A stretch of 64,000 bases of DNA from UMGS1883 sp045636425 (GCA_045636425.1 JAZTXM010000006.1:1-64000); one strand, 5' to 3'. Shown: positions 8,827 through 17,641, counted from the first letter of the stretch. Numbers and translations are program-made. Notes: generated by a model from the letters alone, not told the origin.

Positions 8827-8875
8827 ACGCCTCTTTGTCAAAAATGAAATTAGTAATACTTAGAAAAGGAGGCGT
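8827..8875 (+). promoter_or_regulatory. Hairpin covering the sleB ribosome-binding site
   Basis: ACGCCTCTTT at 8827-8836 can pair with AAAGGAGGCGT at 8865-8875, with one bulged G, so the whole Shine-Dalgarno sequence of sleB would be in the stem. The loop is 28 nt. Confidence 0.35.
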
Positions 8876-8878
8876 CAC

Positions 8879-9550
8879 ATGCCGAAAAAACGCATATATG
8901 CCATAGCTTCTGCGACAATTTTGCTTTTTGCCATATGCCTGAACGTGCTTGCCGTATCAAAAAACGGCTCTCGCGGCGAAGAAGTACGCAAAATTCAGAC
9001 GAAGCTGAAAAACTGGGGATATTACAACGGAAGTGTAGACGGAGTTTACGGCTGGCAGACCGAAAGTGCAGTCCGAAGCTTCCAAAAGAAAAACGGACTC
9101 AGCGTTGACGGAGTTGCAGGAACAAAAACCCTTAATGCAATGGGCATCTATTCTTCTTCAGCTTCTTCGGGGGGAGGAGGCTCATCTTCTTCGCCCAATG
9201 AGGCAAATATTGAGCTTTTAGCACGGGTAATTAACGGGGAAGCCAGAGGCGAGCCTTACGAGGGGCAGGTTGCCGTAGGTGCGGTGGTGCTAAACAGGGT
9301 GGACCATCCCTCTTTTCCCAATTCCATTTCGGGTGTAGTATATCAGAAGGGGGCTTTTACCGCCGTAGATGACGGGCAGATAAATGCCGAGATGTACGCA
9401 AGCAGCCATCGTGCCGCACGTGATGCATTAAACGGCTGGGACCCTACAGGCGGAGCAATTTATTATTACAATCCCAGGACGGCGACAAATCAGTGGATAA
9501 GAACAAGGGAAGTTATATGTACTATAGGTGAGCACGTGTTTTGTAATTAA
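8879..9550 (+). CDS. sleB: Spore cortex-lytic enzyme, SleB type
   Basis: A 223-residue secreted protein: N-terminal hydrophobic signal (about residues 5-25), a peptidoglycan-binding repeat (SRGEEVRKIQTKL, VDGVYGWQTESAVRSFQ, about 32-88), a Ser/Gly linker (about 94-108), and a C-terminal cell-wall hydrolase domain of the SleB type. The hydrolase has ARVINGEARGEPYEGQVAVG with the conserved catalytic-type Glu, then AVVLNRVDHPSFPNSI and a C-terminal GGAIYYYNP. These enzymes degrade muramic-lactam cortex during germination. No ypeB follows; the gene stands alone and ends in a terminator shared with yerC. I could not identify a convincing SigG promoter. Confidence 0.9.
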   Translation: MPKKRIYAIASATILLFAICLNVLAVSKNGSRGEEVRKIQTKLKNWGYYNGSVDGVYGWQTESAVRSFQKKNGLSVDGVAGTKTLNAMGIYSSSASSGGGGSSSSPNEANIELLARVINGEARGEPYEGQVAVGAVVLNRVDHPSFPNSISGVVYQKGAFTAVDDGQINAEMYASSHRAARDALNGWDPTGGAIYYYNPRTATNQWIRTREVICTIGEHVFCN

Positions 9551-9607
9551 CTTGGGAGCGACGATAACCGGCACCATTTTTGAGCCTTTTTGGATACTGA
9601 AAATCAA

Positions 9608-9651
9608 AAACGGTGTGTAAAAAGTTAAACTTTTTACACACCGTTTCTTTT
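9608..9651. terminator. Bidirectional terminator between sleB and yerC
   Basis: A perfect stem (CGGTGTGTAAAAAGT / ACTTTTTACACACCG, 9611-9643) is flanked by AAAAA on the left and a T-rich tract on the right, between converging genes. Confidence 0.85.
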
Positions 9652-9922
9652 ACATTTTCTCAATAACCGCCCTATATCCTCCGTCGCCATAATTGAGGCA
9701 GCGGTTTACGCGTGAAATTGTTGTGGTAGATGCCCCCGTAGCACTCACAATTTCGTTGAAGGTTTTTCCCTCCAACAGCATCTTTGCCACCTCAAGCCTT
9801 TGCGACATGGTTTCAAGCTCTTTCATTGTGCAGATATCTTCGAAAAATAATCTGCACTCCTCCTCACTTTCAAGAGAAAGTATTGCGTTATATAATTCTT
9901 TAAAGTCATTGGGTTTTGTCAT
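9650..9922 (-). CDS. yerC: YerC/TrpR-family DNA-binding protein
   Basis: A small protein of about 90 residues matching the YerC/YecD group of TrpR-like repressors. It has a helical N-terminal half, ELETMSQRLEVAKMLLEGKTFNEI, then a helix-turn-helix NEIVSATGASTTTISRVNRCLNYG. The ligand and targets of this family are not settled, so regulation of tryptophan genes should not be assumed. Two ATG codons sit at the 5' end (9928 and 9922); the second is better spaced from AAAGGA. It lies 15 bp after an amino-acid ABC ATPase gene on the same strand and may be the last gene of that operon. Confidence 0.85.
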   Translation of the reverse strand: MTKPNDFKELYNAILSLESEEECRLFFEDICTMKELETMSQRLEVAKMLLEGKTFNEIVSATGASTTTISRVNRCLNYGDGGYRAVIEKM

Positions 9923-9936
9923 ATTCATCAATTCCT

Positions 9937-10722
9937 TTAATTTTCGATTAATTTGTTAAGGAAATGGCGTGTTTTCTCGTTTTTTGGTTTATCGAGAACC
10001 TCTTCGGGAGTTCCATCCTCAAGCACAACGCCGTCAGCCATAAATATAATGCGGTCTGAAACGCCTCTTGCAAATTCTATTTCGTGGGTTACGATAACCA
10101 TGGTTACATCCTTTTGGGCAAGGTCGCGGATAACTCTGAGTATTTCACCCGTAAGCTCGGGGTCAAGGGCGCTGGTAGGCTCATCAAAGAACAAAACCTT
10201 GGGATTAAGTGCCAATGCTCGTGCAATGGAAACACGCTGCTGCTGTCCGCCCGAAAGCTGACAGGGGTAGTGGTTTGCTCTGTCGGAAAGACCTACACGT
10301 TCTAAAAGTGCCTTTGCATTTTCTTCTATTTGGGCATTGATTTCTTTTTTCTTTTCTTTGTAATCGGGGCGTTCCTTTGCTAAAAGCTTTGGTGCCAGGG
10401 TTACGTTTTCAAGAGCTGTATATTGCGGGAACAGATTGAACGACTGGAACACCAGCCCGAAATGAAGCTGATTTGCTCTTATCTCCTTTGCAGTCAGCTT
10501 TTTTTGTGCACTGCCGTCAAAAATACATTCACCGTCCACAAAAATCTGACCGCCGTCGGCGTCTTCAAGGAAATTTATACAGCGGAGAAGCGTGGTTTTA
10601 CCGCTGCCGGAAGAGCCGAGAATACTCATTACCTGTCCCTGCTCAAGAGAAAAGCTGACATCCTTTAGTACTTCAACCTTTCCGAAGCTTTTTGTTATAT
10701 TTTTTACTTCAAGCATACTCAT
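9937..10722 (-). CDS. Polar amino-acid ABC transporter ATPase
   Basis: The ATPase of a polar amino-acid importer (GlnQ/HisP family), about 261 residues from the preferred ATG. Walker A is GSSGSGKTTLLRC, the Q-loop is VFQSFNLFPQ, the signature is LSGGQQQRVSIARAL, Walker B is VLFFDEPTSALDPEL, and the H-loop is VTHEI. The frame opens 10 codons earlier inside the permease gene, but ATG 10722 has GAGGTG at the correct distance and leaves a 10 bp gap. It powers the permease encoded just upstream. Confidence 0.93.
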   Translation of the reverse strand: MSMLEVKNITKSFGKVEVLKDVSFSLEQGQVMSILGSSGSGKTTLLRCINFLEDADGGQIFVDGECIFDGSAQKKLTAKEIRANQLHFGLVFQSFNLFPQYTALENVTLAPKLLAKERPDYKEKKKEINAQIEENAKALLERVGLSDRANHYPCQLSGGQQQRVSIARALALNPKVLFFDEPTSALDPELTGEILRVIRDLAQKDVTMVIVTHEIEFARGVSDRIIFMADGVVLEDGTPEEVLDKPKNEKTRHFLNKLIEN

Positions 10723-10732
10723 ATCTGTCACC

Positions 10733-11377
10733 TCACCATCTGTAATAGTCAAGCTTCTTTTCTAAATAAGCAAACAGAAGCGTGAGAATTCCTACAAACG
10801 CAAGGTAGAAAACAGCCGTGTAGAAAAGCGGCCACATCAAGCCGTAGCCTGCAAAGTTCTGTGCTGCCTGAATAAGCTCCACTATCATAATCGTACGGGC
10901 AAGAGCCGTATCCTTAACGAGAGTTATAACCTCGTTTGACATAGGTGCAAGTATACGCTTTATTACCTGCATAAGTATTATTTTAAAGAATACCTGCGTC
11001 TTGGTCATGCCGAGAACCTGGCCTGCTTCATACTGCCCCTTGGGGATGCTTTCGATTCCGCCTCTGTATATCTCGGAAAAGTAGCAGGCATAGTTTATTA
11101 CAAAAGCCGCTATAACGGAGGAGAAGCGTGTAAATATGGGCTGCCCCAAAACAAAGCCCGGTACATAGAACAGTATAATAATCTGCAGCATCAGCGGAAC
11201 ACCGCGGATTATCCACACAAAAGTTCTTATAAGATAAGCCAAGGGCTTAAATTTTGCCATTGAGCCGAATGAAATTATCAAACCTAAAGGAAGCGCTAAC
11301 ACGAGTGTTAGCGCAAAGATTAAGCAGGTTTTTTCAAGACCGGCAAGTAAACTTAAAGTAACGTTCCAAAAATCCAT
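10733..11377 (-). CDS. Polar amino-acid ABC transporter permease
   Basis: A 214-residue membrane protein of the HisM/GlnP type with about five transmembrane segments. Strongly matching parts are SFGSMAKFKPLAYLIRTFVWIIRGVPLMLQIIILFYVP and the coupling (EAA) region SIPKGQYEAGQVLGMTKTQVFFKIILMQ. It forms the membrane channel of the importer. It lies 25 bp downstream of the binding-protein gene and 10 bp upstream of the ATPase gene, the usual order for such operons. Confidence 0.93.
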   Translation of the reverse strand: MDFWNVTLSLLAGLEKTCLIFALTLVLALPLGLIISFGSMAKFKPLAYLIRTFVWIIRGVPLMLQIIILFYVPGFVLGQPIFTRFSSVIAAFVINYACYFSEIYRGGIESIPKGQYEAGQVLGMTKTQVFFKIILMQVIKRILAPMSNEVITLVKDTALARTIMIVELIQAAQNFAGYGLMWPLFYTAVFYLAFVGILTLLFAYLEKKLDYYRW

Positions 11378-11402
11378 TATTACTTTTTCCTTTATCTTTA
11401 GA

Positions 11403-12227
11403 TTAATCTATGTTTTCTGTCACCTGAATTGAGTTTTCGAAGCCATACTTCTTAGCAATTTCCATAAGCTTTCCATTCTCGGAAAGGGTCTTGATAGCTT
11501 CGTTTACCTTAGAAGTAAGCTCGCTTCCCTTCTTGAAGCCTACAGCGTAGATTTCGCTGTCAAGCTCTATCGCCTCTGCAATGGCAAGGTCCTTATAGTC
11601 GCCCTGACCGCAGATATTCTTTGCAAGGATAATATCAACAACTGCAAAATCAACTGCACCTGACTTAACTTCTGAGAAAGCATTGATCTGTGCTGTTGTA
11701 GAGAAAATCTTGTCAGCATCTGTAACTGTGGATGCATAGGATGCACCTGCACTGCCACCCTCTACGCAAGCTGTCTTTCCCTTGAGGTCAGCTTCGGATG
11801 TGATTGCAGCGGCATTTTCTGCCTTTGTTACAACACACTGCTGATTAAGCATGTAACCGTATGAGAAGTCAACAAGGTCTGAACGCTTTACGCTTGCACC
11901 GTTTACCTCGTCGGAGGAATTAGCTGTGAATCCGTTCCATACGCAGTCGATTGCACCGGAATTAAGTTCGTTGTATTTCTGAGCCCAGTCGATAACCTGG
12001 AAGTCAACATCCATACCGATGATTTTTCCGACTTCCTGAGCAAACTCGGTTTCAAAACCTGTCCATGTGCCGTCTGCTTCCTGTTCATTCATCTTTTCGA
12101 AAATAGTAACACCGCAAACAAGTGTGTCCTTTTCATTTGATGCGTTGTTTGCCTTTTCCGTGCCGCAGCCTGCAAACATTGAAAAAGCAAGCATAAGTGT
12201 AAGTACAATTGCAAGTAATTTTTTCAT
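11403..12227 (-). CDS. Polar amino-acid ABC transporter substrate-binding lipoprotein
   Basis: A 274-residue lipoprotein: the signal peptide MKKLLAIVLTLMLAFS is followed by the lipobox FAGC, whose Cys would be lipidated. The mature part is a family 3 solute-binding domain, with a ligand-site region GFETEFAQEVGKIIGMDV and a hinge region around EGGSAGASYASTV. The exact amino acid cannot be told from the sequence. It is the first gene of the operon, with its own promoter. Confidence 0.92.
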   Translation of the reverse strand: MKKLLAIVLTLMLAFSMFAGCGTEKANNASNEKDTLVCGVTIFEKMNEQEADGTWTGFETEFAQEVGKIIGMDVDFQVIDWAQKYNELNSGAIDCVWNGFTANSSDEVNGASVKRSDLVDFSYGYMLNQQCVVTKAENAAAITSEADLKGKTACVEGGSAGASYASTVTDADKIFSTTAQINAFSEVKSGAVDFAVVDIILAKNICGQGDYKDLAIAEAIELDSEIYAVGFKKGSELTSKVNEAIKTLSENGKLMEIAKKYGFENSIQVTENID

Positions 12228-12261
12228 AGTAAAAATCTCCTTATTTATTTAATGTATTATC

Positions 12262-12290
12262 ATATTACCACTTTAGTGCGATAAAGTCAA
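12262..12290 (-). promoter_or_regulatory. Promoter of the amino-acid ABC operon
   Basis: On the minus strand TTGACT, a 17 bp spacer and TAATAT lie 35 bases upstream of the binding-protein start. Confidence 0.65.
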
Positions 12291-12299
12291 GAGGAAATT

Positions 12300-13796
12300 T
12301 TACATTTTCCCTCTTTTATAAAGACCGCTTAGATTTTTGTAAAACGCCCTGTCTATACCCGAAAGGGCTTCTTCGGTAATTCTGAAGCACCAGTTTCCCT
12401 CTGCCACTCCGGGGTGATTCATACAGGTATCGGAGCCGAAACCGCACAAATCCTGAATAGGAACTATAGTAAGGATTGCGCCGCTCCTCCACAAGGTGCG
12501 GATTACACTGCGTATGGAATCGCTGTGAAATCCTCCCTGCCCCCAATCTCCGTGAAAATCGCAGTAATCCATAGCGTAGGCACGGCTTTTCTCATCGGAT
12601 TCCCACAGCCAGCCTAAAAGTGTATTGTTATCATGGGTACCTGTATATCCCACTGTGTTTTTAGTGTAATTATGGGGAAGATGCACCGTGTCATCATCGG
12701 TTATAAAGGCGAACTGCATTACGCCCATTCCGGGAAAGCCTGCTTCTTTCACCAGATTTCGCACATCGTCATCAATATCTCCCAAATCCTCGGCAATAAT
12801 ATTTGCATCGGGATATTTTTCTTTAAGCTTGTTAAAAAATTCGATTCCGGGCCCTTTTTCCCATCTGCCCTCGGTAGCCTTTTCCCCGGCAGGGATAGAC
12901 CAGTAGGCGGAAAATGCACGGAAGTGGTCTATTCTTACGGCATCATACATTTTAAGAGCACAGCCAAGTCTGTTTATCCACAAATCGTAGCCTGTTTTTT
13001 CAAGATTATCCCAGTTGTAAAGAGGGTTTCCCCATTTTTGTCCGTCCTCGCAGAAATAATCGGGGGGCACTCCTGCACATCTTTTAAGGTTCATATCCTC
13101 ATCCAACGAGAAAAATTCGGGGTTTGCCCACACATCGGCACTGTCGTGTGAGAGATAAATAGGCATATCTCCGATAATGGAGATACCTTTTTCGTTTGCG
13201 TACTTTTTCATGCTTTCCCACTGTGAAAAGAATTCGTACTGCAAAAATTCGTAAAAAGAAATATCCTCGGAAAGCTCCGCCTTTGCCTTTTCCAGGGCAT
13301 CACTGTTGCGAAGCTTAAGACCCTCATCCCACTCATACCAGGGGAGGAGAGAATTTTTTTCTTTAAGAGCACAGAAAAGAGCGTAGTTCTCCACCCACGG
13401 ATTTTTACTGCAAAAATCCGCAATTTCGCCTTTCATTTCCTCCGAAAGGCGTGAATATGCCCTGCGGAAAATTTTCTCTCTGGTGTTTTTTAAAAACTCA
13501 TAGTCCGTTACATATATATCGGAGGATTTACATTCCTCCACATCGCTTTTTGTTAAAAGCTTTTTCTCCATAAGTATTTCGGGGTCAATAAAATAGATAT
13601 TCCCTGCAAAAGCACTCTTTCCGCTGTATGGGGAGTTATAGTCATCGCAGGGACCGCAGGGCAGTACCTGCCATGCCCCAAATGAGCAGGAGGATAGAAA
13701 ATCTATAAAATCGCTTGCTGCCTTTCCCAGTGTTCCTATGGCAAAAGGACCGGGGAGGGAGGAAATGTGCATCAATACACCGCCGCATCTTTTCAT
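12300..13796 (-). CDS. malQ: 4-alpha-glucanotransferase (amylomaltase)
   Basis: A 498-residue member of glycoside hydrolase family 77, full length for bacterial MalQ. Seen are RCGGVLMHISSLPGPFAIGTLG at the N-terminus, the nucleophile region DAVRIDHFRAF (Asp in RIDHFR), the acid/base region ANIIAEDLGDID, and the stabiliser region YTGTHDNNTLLGW. It moves alpha-1,4-glucan segments between maltodextrins or glycogen fragments in the cytosol. It follows the DUF554 gene with a 1 bp gap. A GGAGGT site supports the start. No other glycogen gene is near. Confidence 0.95.
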   Translation of the reverse strand: MKRCGGVLMHISSLPGPFAIGTLGKAASDFIDFLSSCSFGAWQVLPCGPCDDYNSPYSGKSAFAGNIYFIDPEILMEKKLLTKSDVEECKSSDIYVTDYEFLKNTREKIFRRAYSRLSEEMKGEIADFCSKNPWVENYALFCALKEKNSLLPWYEWDEGLKLRNSDALEKAKAELSEDISFYEFLQYEFFSQWESMKKYANEKGISIIGDMPIYLSHDSADVWANPEFFSLDEDMNLKRCAGVPPDYFCEDGQKWGNPLYNWDNLEKTGYDLWINRLGCALKMYDAVRIDHFRAFSAYWSIPAGEKATEGRWEKGPGIEFFNKLKEKYPDANIIAEDLGDIDDDVRNLVKEAGFPGMGVMQFAFITDDDTVHLPHNYTKNTVGYTGTHDNNTLLGWLWESDEKSRAYAMDYCDFHGDWGQGGFHSDSIRSVIRTLWRSGAILTIVPIQDLCGFGSDTCMNHPGVAEGNWCFRITEEALSGIDRAFYKNLSGLYKRGKM

Positions 13797-13797
13797 A

Positions 13798-14532
13798 TTA
13801 GAATACCTCCGTAATTTGCTGAATCAGATAATAAACAAGGGGGATAAACATAGAGGGAAGCATGTTGGCAAGCTTAAGCTTCGGCTTATACAGAAAGTTA
13901 AAGCCGATTCCCATAATAAGTATACTTCCCACAAAGGACATTTGTGCAATAACCGTTTCGGTAAGAAGCGGTGCAAGGAAAGATGCACAAAGCGTTATAA
14001 GCCCCTGATAAAGTGCAATTGTAACACTTGAAAACATTACCCCTATTCCCAAGGTTGAGGCAAAGACCATTGCCATAATCATATCTAAAAGGCTTTTGGT
14101 AATAAGAATGGTAGGATCGTGAAGAATCCCATCGTTAAGAGAGCCTAATATTGCCATCGAGCCTACACAGAACACCAAAGACGCCGTAATAAATCCCTCG
14201 GCAAAGGAGGATGAGTCCGAGGAGAATTTTTTCTGAAAAAAGCTTCCCATATCATCAAGCCCTTTTTCGATGTTAATAAGCTCCCCAAGCAGTGTGCCCA
14301 AAGCCAACGATATTACCATAAGTATTATGTAATCGGACTTCAAAACACCTTTTTCGCCTACACTGCAACAAGCGGTGATTATCCCCGTCAGCCCGATTGT
14401 CATTGTGGCAAGAGCCAGAGCCTGGGTAAGGCTGGTTTTGAGCCTTTCAGGGATTGCTTTTTTAAGAAGAAGCCCCAAAAGCGAGCCTATTATTACTAAA
14501 ATAATATTTATCATTGTACCTGTTCCGGGCAT
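13798..14532 (-). CDS. DUF554 family membrane protein
   Basis: A protein of about 244 residues with around seven hydrophobic segments, starting GTGTMINIILVIIGSLLGLLL, which is the characteristic beginning of DUF554 (YdfK-like) proteins. Other marks are MTIGLTGIITACCSVG and DGILHDPTILITKSLLDMIMAMVFASTLGIGVMFSS. Its function is unknown. ATG 14541 sits on top of its own ribosome site; ATG 14532 is better spaced and aligns with the family start. It lies directly upstream of malQ and is probably co-transcribed. Confidence 0.85.
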   Translation of the reverse strand: MPGTGTMINIILVIIGSLLGLLLKKAIPERLKTSLTQALALATMTIGLTGIITACCSVGEKGVLKSDYIILMVISLALGTLLGELINIEKGLDDMGSFFQKKFSSDSSSFAEGFITASLVFCVGSMAILGSLNDGILHDPTILITKSLLDMIMAMVFASTLGIGVMFSSVTIALYQGLITLCASFLAPLLTETVIAQMSFVGSILIMGIGFNFLYKPKLKLANMLPSMFIPLVYYLIQQITEVF

Positions 14533-14630
14533 ATAAATCATTCCTTAAATAAAATATAATCCTATTCTATCAAATCCGCGAAGAATATACAATAACGTTT
14601 TCGGCTTTTTTTTAAATCTTCTCAAAGAGT

Positions 14631-14660
14631 GTAATTTTTGCTCGTTTACCGCCATATACT
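14631..14660 (+). promoter_or_regulatory. Candidate SigE-type promoter of the spoIIIA operon
   Basis: GTAATTT followed after about 15 bp by CATATACT resembles the mother-cell SigE consensus. Known spoIIIA operons use SigE. The match is moderate and was made by eye. Confidence 0.4.
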
Positions 14661-14683
14661 GCACTGACGAAAGGATGAAGAAT

Positions 14684-15550
14684 ATGTACGTAAACGCATT
14701 TACACAGCACTTCCCCGTAAATCTTACGGAAACACTGCTCATTATGGGGACAAAGGACATGCAGGAGATACGTCTTTGTGCGGACAAAAATGCGGCGGTA
14801 ATAAAAAGCGGAAGGCTTATGGACACAGGAGTTCATATCAGCAAAGAAGCTCTTGACAAAATTATTCAGTCCATGTGCCGGGGAAGTATGTATGCCGTGC
14901 AGACAAGCCTTGTGCAGGGATTTCTCACTCTTTCGGGAGGTCATCGGGTAGGAGTATGCGGCAGGTGCGTAACTGAGGACGGAAAGGTTACACACCTTAC
15001 TGATATTTCCGCCATTTGTATACGGGTGGCAAAGGAAGTTAAGGGTGCGGCAGATGAAATTATGGAGTACCTTGAATGTAACGGCCGGCTTTACAATACA
15101 CTTATAATATCCCCTCCCGGATGCGGAAAAACCACATTGCTTCGGGACATTGCACGTAGAATAGGAGATAACCACAAGGTCTGCATTGCAGATGAAAGAA
15201 GCGAAATTGCCGCATGTAAAAAGGGAATTCCCTCCTATGACGTGGGAAAATACACCTGCGTTATGGACTGCGTGCCCAAGGCAGAGGGGATTTTAATGAT
15301 GCTAAGAACAATGTCACCCGATGTTATTATTACAGATGAGACGGGAAGCCGCAGTGAGGGTGATGCCATACGCAGTCTTGTAAACTGCGGAGCAAAAATA
15401 ATAACCACAGCCCACGGCTACAGCGACAGAAGCTCCGAAAAATATGCCGACAGGGACATTTTTGAAAGAATTATAATATTAAGCGGACGAAAAGGACCGG
15501 GGACAGTGGAAAAAATTATAACGGACGGTAGGGTGATAAGACGTGCTTAA
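14684..15550 (+). CDS. spoIIIAA: Stage III sporulation protein AA
   Basis: An ATPase of about 288 residues related to secretion ATPases. It has Walker A SPPGCGKTTLLRDIARR (about residues 143-159), the ADERSEIAA segment after it, and IITDETG as the Walker B region. It is the motor subunit of the SpoIIIA-SpoIIQ channel joining mother cell and forespore. ATG 14675 overlaps its own ribosome site; ATG 14684 has AAAGGA 8 bases upstream and is preferred. The end overlaps spoIIIAB by 8 bp. Confidence 0.95.
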   Translation: MYVNAFTQHFPVNLTETLLIMGTKDMQEIRLCADKNAAVIKSGRLMDTGVHISKEALDKIIQSMCRGSMYAVQTSLVQGFLTLSGGHRVGVCGRCVTEDGKVTHLTDISAICIRVAKEVKGAADEIMEYLECNGRLYNTLIISPPGCGKTTLLRDIARRIGDNHKVCIADERSEIAACKKGIPSYDVGKYTCVMDCVPKAEGILMMLRTMSPDVIITDETGSRSEGDAIRSLVNCGAKIITTAHGYSDRSSEKYADRDIFERIIILSGRKGPGTVEKIITDGRVIRRA

Positions 15551-16022
15551 ATTAATCGGAAGTGCTTTGGTTTTTCTTTGTGCTACATATATGGGAATGA
15601 GTAAATATCAGGAACTGTATAAGCGAAAAAGGGTGTTAACGTCAATAAGGGACGGAGGCATAAAAATCCGTGATAATTTAAGATGCATGTGCATGCCTCT
15701 TTATGAATCTTTCCTGTCTTCGGGAGAGTTTTTTGAACTTGCCGCATCAAATATCCGAAGCGGCCTGCTCCCGATGGAGGCGGTAAAAGAGGCTTGCCGA
15801 GGTAACCGCTATTTAAGAGAAAGGGACAGGGAGTGCATACAAAGATTTGCCGAGGGGCTTAGTGCAGGGGACTGTAAGGGGCAGCTTGCCAACGTAGAAA
15901 TGTTTATATCGGAAATGGACCAATGTGTTGAGCATGCAGAAAAGGAGCTTGGCACAAAGGGCACTCTTTTCATAAAAGGGAGTATTCTTACCGCGGCAGC
16001 GGTAGTATTGCTGATGATATAA
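15543..16022 (+). CDS. spoIIIAB: Stage III sporulation protein AB
   Basis: A 159-residue protein with a single N-terminal membrane segment (LIGSALVFLCATYMGMSKY) and a C-terminal one (FIKGSILTAAAVVLLMI) around a helical core. It resembles GspF-like SpoIIIAB proteins. It starts with GTG inside the end of spoIIIAA, which suggests coupled translation. Identification rests on both resemblance and position. Confidence 0.9.
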   Translation: MLKLIGSALVFLCATYMGMSKYQELYKRKRVLTSIRDGGIKIRDNLRCMCMPLYESFLSSGEFFELAASNIRSGLLPMEAVKEACRGNRYLRERDRECIQRFAEGLSAGDCKGQLANVEMFISEMDQCVEHAEKELGTKGTLFIKGSILTAAAVVLLMI

Positions 16023-16035
16023 AGGGGAAAAGCGT

Positions 16036-16230
16036 ATGGAAGTTCAGTTGATTTTTCAAATTGCGGGAATAGGCATTATTGTTGCCGTTATGAATATACT
16101 GCTTTCCAAAAGCGGCAGAGATGAACAGGCTCTTATGATAACCATAGCAGGGCTTGTGATAGTCCTGATGATGCTTGTAACAAAGATTGCACAGCTTTTT
16201 GAAACTGTAAAGACGGTGTTTGAGCTATGA
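16036..16230 (+). CDS. spoIIIAC: Stage III sporulation protein AC
   Basis: A 64-residue protein made of two membrane segments (QIAGIGIIVAVMNILL and ALMITIAGLVIVLMMLV), with the SKSGRDEQALM loop typical of SpoIIIAC. It is the usual length for the family. The GGGGAAAAGCG site precedes the ATG, and the end overlaps spoIIIAD by 4 bp. Confidence 0.93.
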   Translation: MEVQLIFQIAGIGIIVAVMNILLSKSGRDEQALMITIAGLVIVLMMLVTKIAQLFETVKTVFEL

Positions 16231-16613
16231 ATATAACCGAGATAACGGGTGCGGCAATATGCATGTCGCTACTGGCACTCATAGTGAAAGGAATAAAAAG
16301 CGAAACGGGGCAGATGATTTCCATTGCGGCGGCTCTTGTCATTATGGCGGCGGTTATCCCCTATGCAGTCAGGATTGTTGACGCGGTAAAAGACCTTGCC
16401 GCCTACAGCTCCATGGGGGAAAAATATATAAAACCCATACTTAAAATTACGGGAATTGCATATATTACCCAGATAGGAAGTCAGCTTTGCGAGGAAAACG
16501 GGGAAAAGGCAATGAGTGCAAGGGTAGAAGGTGCAGGAAAGATTGCAATAGCCGCCGTAACCCTCCCTATAGCAAAGGAGGCATTTTTAAAGATTATGGA
16601 AATACTGACATGA
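16227..16613 (+). CDS. spoIIIAD: Stage III sporulation protein AD
   Basis: A 128-residue membrane protein with a hydrophobic N-terminal half and the conserved YIKPILKITGIAYITQIGSQLCEENGE region followed by EGAGKIAIAAVTLPI. This is the family's standard pattern. It overlaps spoIIIAC and spoIIIAE by 4 bp each (ATGA-type junctions). Confidence 0.95.
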   Translation: MNITEITGAAICMSLLALIVKGIKSETGQMISIAAALVIMAAVIPYAVRIVDAVKDLAAYSSMGEKYIKPILKITGIAYITQIGSQLCEENGEKAMSARVEGAGKIAIAAVTLPIAKEAFLKIMEILT

Positions 16614-17641
16614 CAAAAAACATACCAACGCCTACCCTTACCCCCTCCGCAGCGGAAAATATTGAAAAGCTTTTCGGGGATTTAAGCTTTGAAGAAATAG
16701 TAACGGACATTACAGACGGAAAATTCTCGTTTAAATCGGGAGGATTGATAAATACCCTTACAGGCCTTTTTTTCGGAGAGCTTAAAACGGCTTTCAGCTT
16801 AGTGGGAGGCATTGCCGCCTTGATTCTTCTATGCTCCTTTATCAATAATCTTCACCGTAGCTTCGGGAAAAATGCTTTAAGCGAAGCAACGGGCTTTGCC
16901 ATTTTTCTGTATATAGCAACCGTTGCCGCAACAATATTTGAAAATGCAGGAAGCTTTGTGACCGAGACTCTTAAAGATATTACTCTGCTGGTGCATAGTA
17001 TTCTTCCGTCAATGTCACTTTTGTGCGTGTCGGGGGGAGAGCCTATGGCGGCAACGCTTTCGCACCCCGTTATATTTTTCATATGTAGCTGCGTGGGAAG
17101 CCTTATTAAAAATATAATTACGCCGCTGGTGCTTCTGAGAGCCGTGTGCAGCCTCTTGTGCGCTGTTACGGGAAATGAGGCTTTAGAGGAATTTGCAGGG
17201 CTGTTTGCCAAGGTGCATAAAACCTTGCTTGCCTTCTCCATGTCATTATTTGCAGGAATTTTAGGGATAAGCTCCTTTGCCGCGGCGAGCTTTGACAATC
17301 TTGCCGCGAGAGGGGTGAAATTTGCCATAAGTGCTTCCGTCCCCGTTGTGGGAGGCTCTATTTCGGAGGCAATGAGCTCCGTGGCAGGAAGTGCCATGCT
17401 TCTTAAAAATGCAGTGGGACTAGGCGGTGTAATCCTCCTTTTCGGCATCTTCGCTCTGCCGCTTCTTAAATTATGGGCACTATCCCTCTCCCTCAGGCTG
17501 ACGGCGGCATTTACTGCCCCAATAAGCGAAAAACGGATTACGGGAGTGCTGAAAAAACTGGGAGAGTGTATAGATATGCTGTTTTCCTCCATTGCCTGTA
17601 TGGGAACGATTATGATAATAGCAATAGCTTCGATATTGTAG
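16610..17641 (+). CDS. spoIIIAE: Stage III sporulation protein AE
   Basis: A polytopic membrane protein of 343 residues with about eight membrane segments after a polar N-terminus (LTPSAAENIEKLFGDLSFEEI). Family marks include HSILPSMSLLCVSGGEP and the late GVLKKLGECIDMLFSSIACMGTIMII. The frame is open much further upstream inside spoIIIAD, but ATG 16610 forms an ATGA overlap with the spoIIIAD stop and fits the family length. Confidence 0.95.
   Translation: MTKNIPTPTLTPSAAENIEKLFGDLSFEEIVTDITDGKFSFKSGGLINTLTGLFFGELKTAFSLVGGIAALILLCSFINNLHRSFGKNALSEATGFAIFLYIATVAATIFENAGSFVTETLKDITLLVHSILPSMSLLCVSGGEPMAATLSHPVIFFICSCVGSLIKNIITPLVLLRAVCSLLCAVTGNEALEEFAGLFAKVHKTLLAFSMSLFAGILGISSFAAASFDNLAARGVKFAISASVPVVGGSISEAMSSVAGSAMLLKNAVGLGGVILLFGIFALPLLKLWALSLSLRLTAAFTAPISEKRITGVLKKLGECIDMLFSSIACMGTIMIIAIASIL

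Noticed and set aside
8760..8860. SigG promoter for sleB
   Set aside because: Only weak matches to the -35 box and no acceptable -10 box at the correct spacing could be found by eye.
8696..8878. Possible T-box leader for valS
   Set aside because: The upstream region is AT-rich, has no T-box core sequence and no terminator/antiterminator pair; the transcript leader would be under 50 nt.
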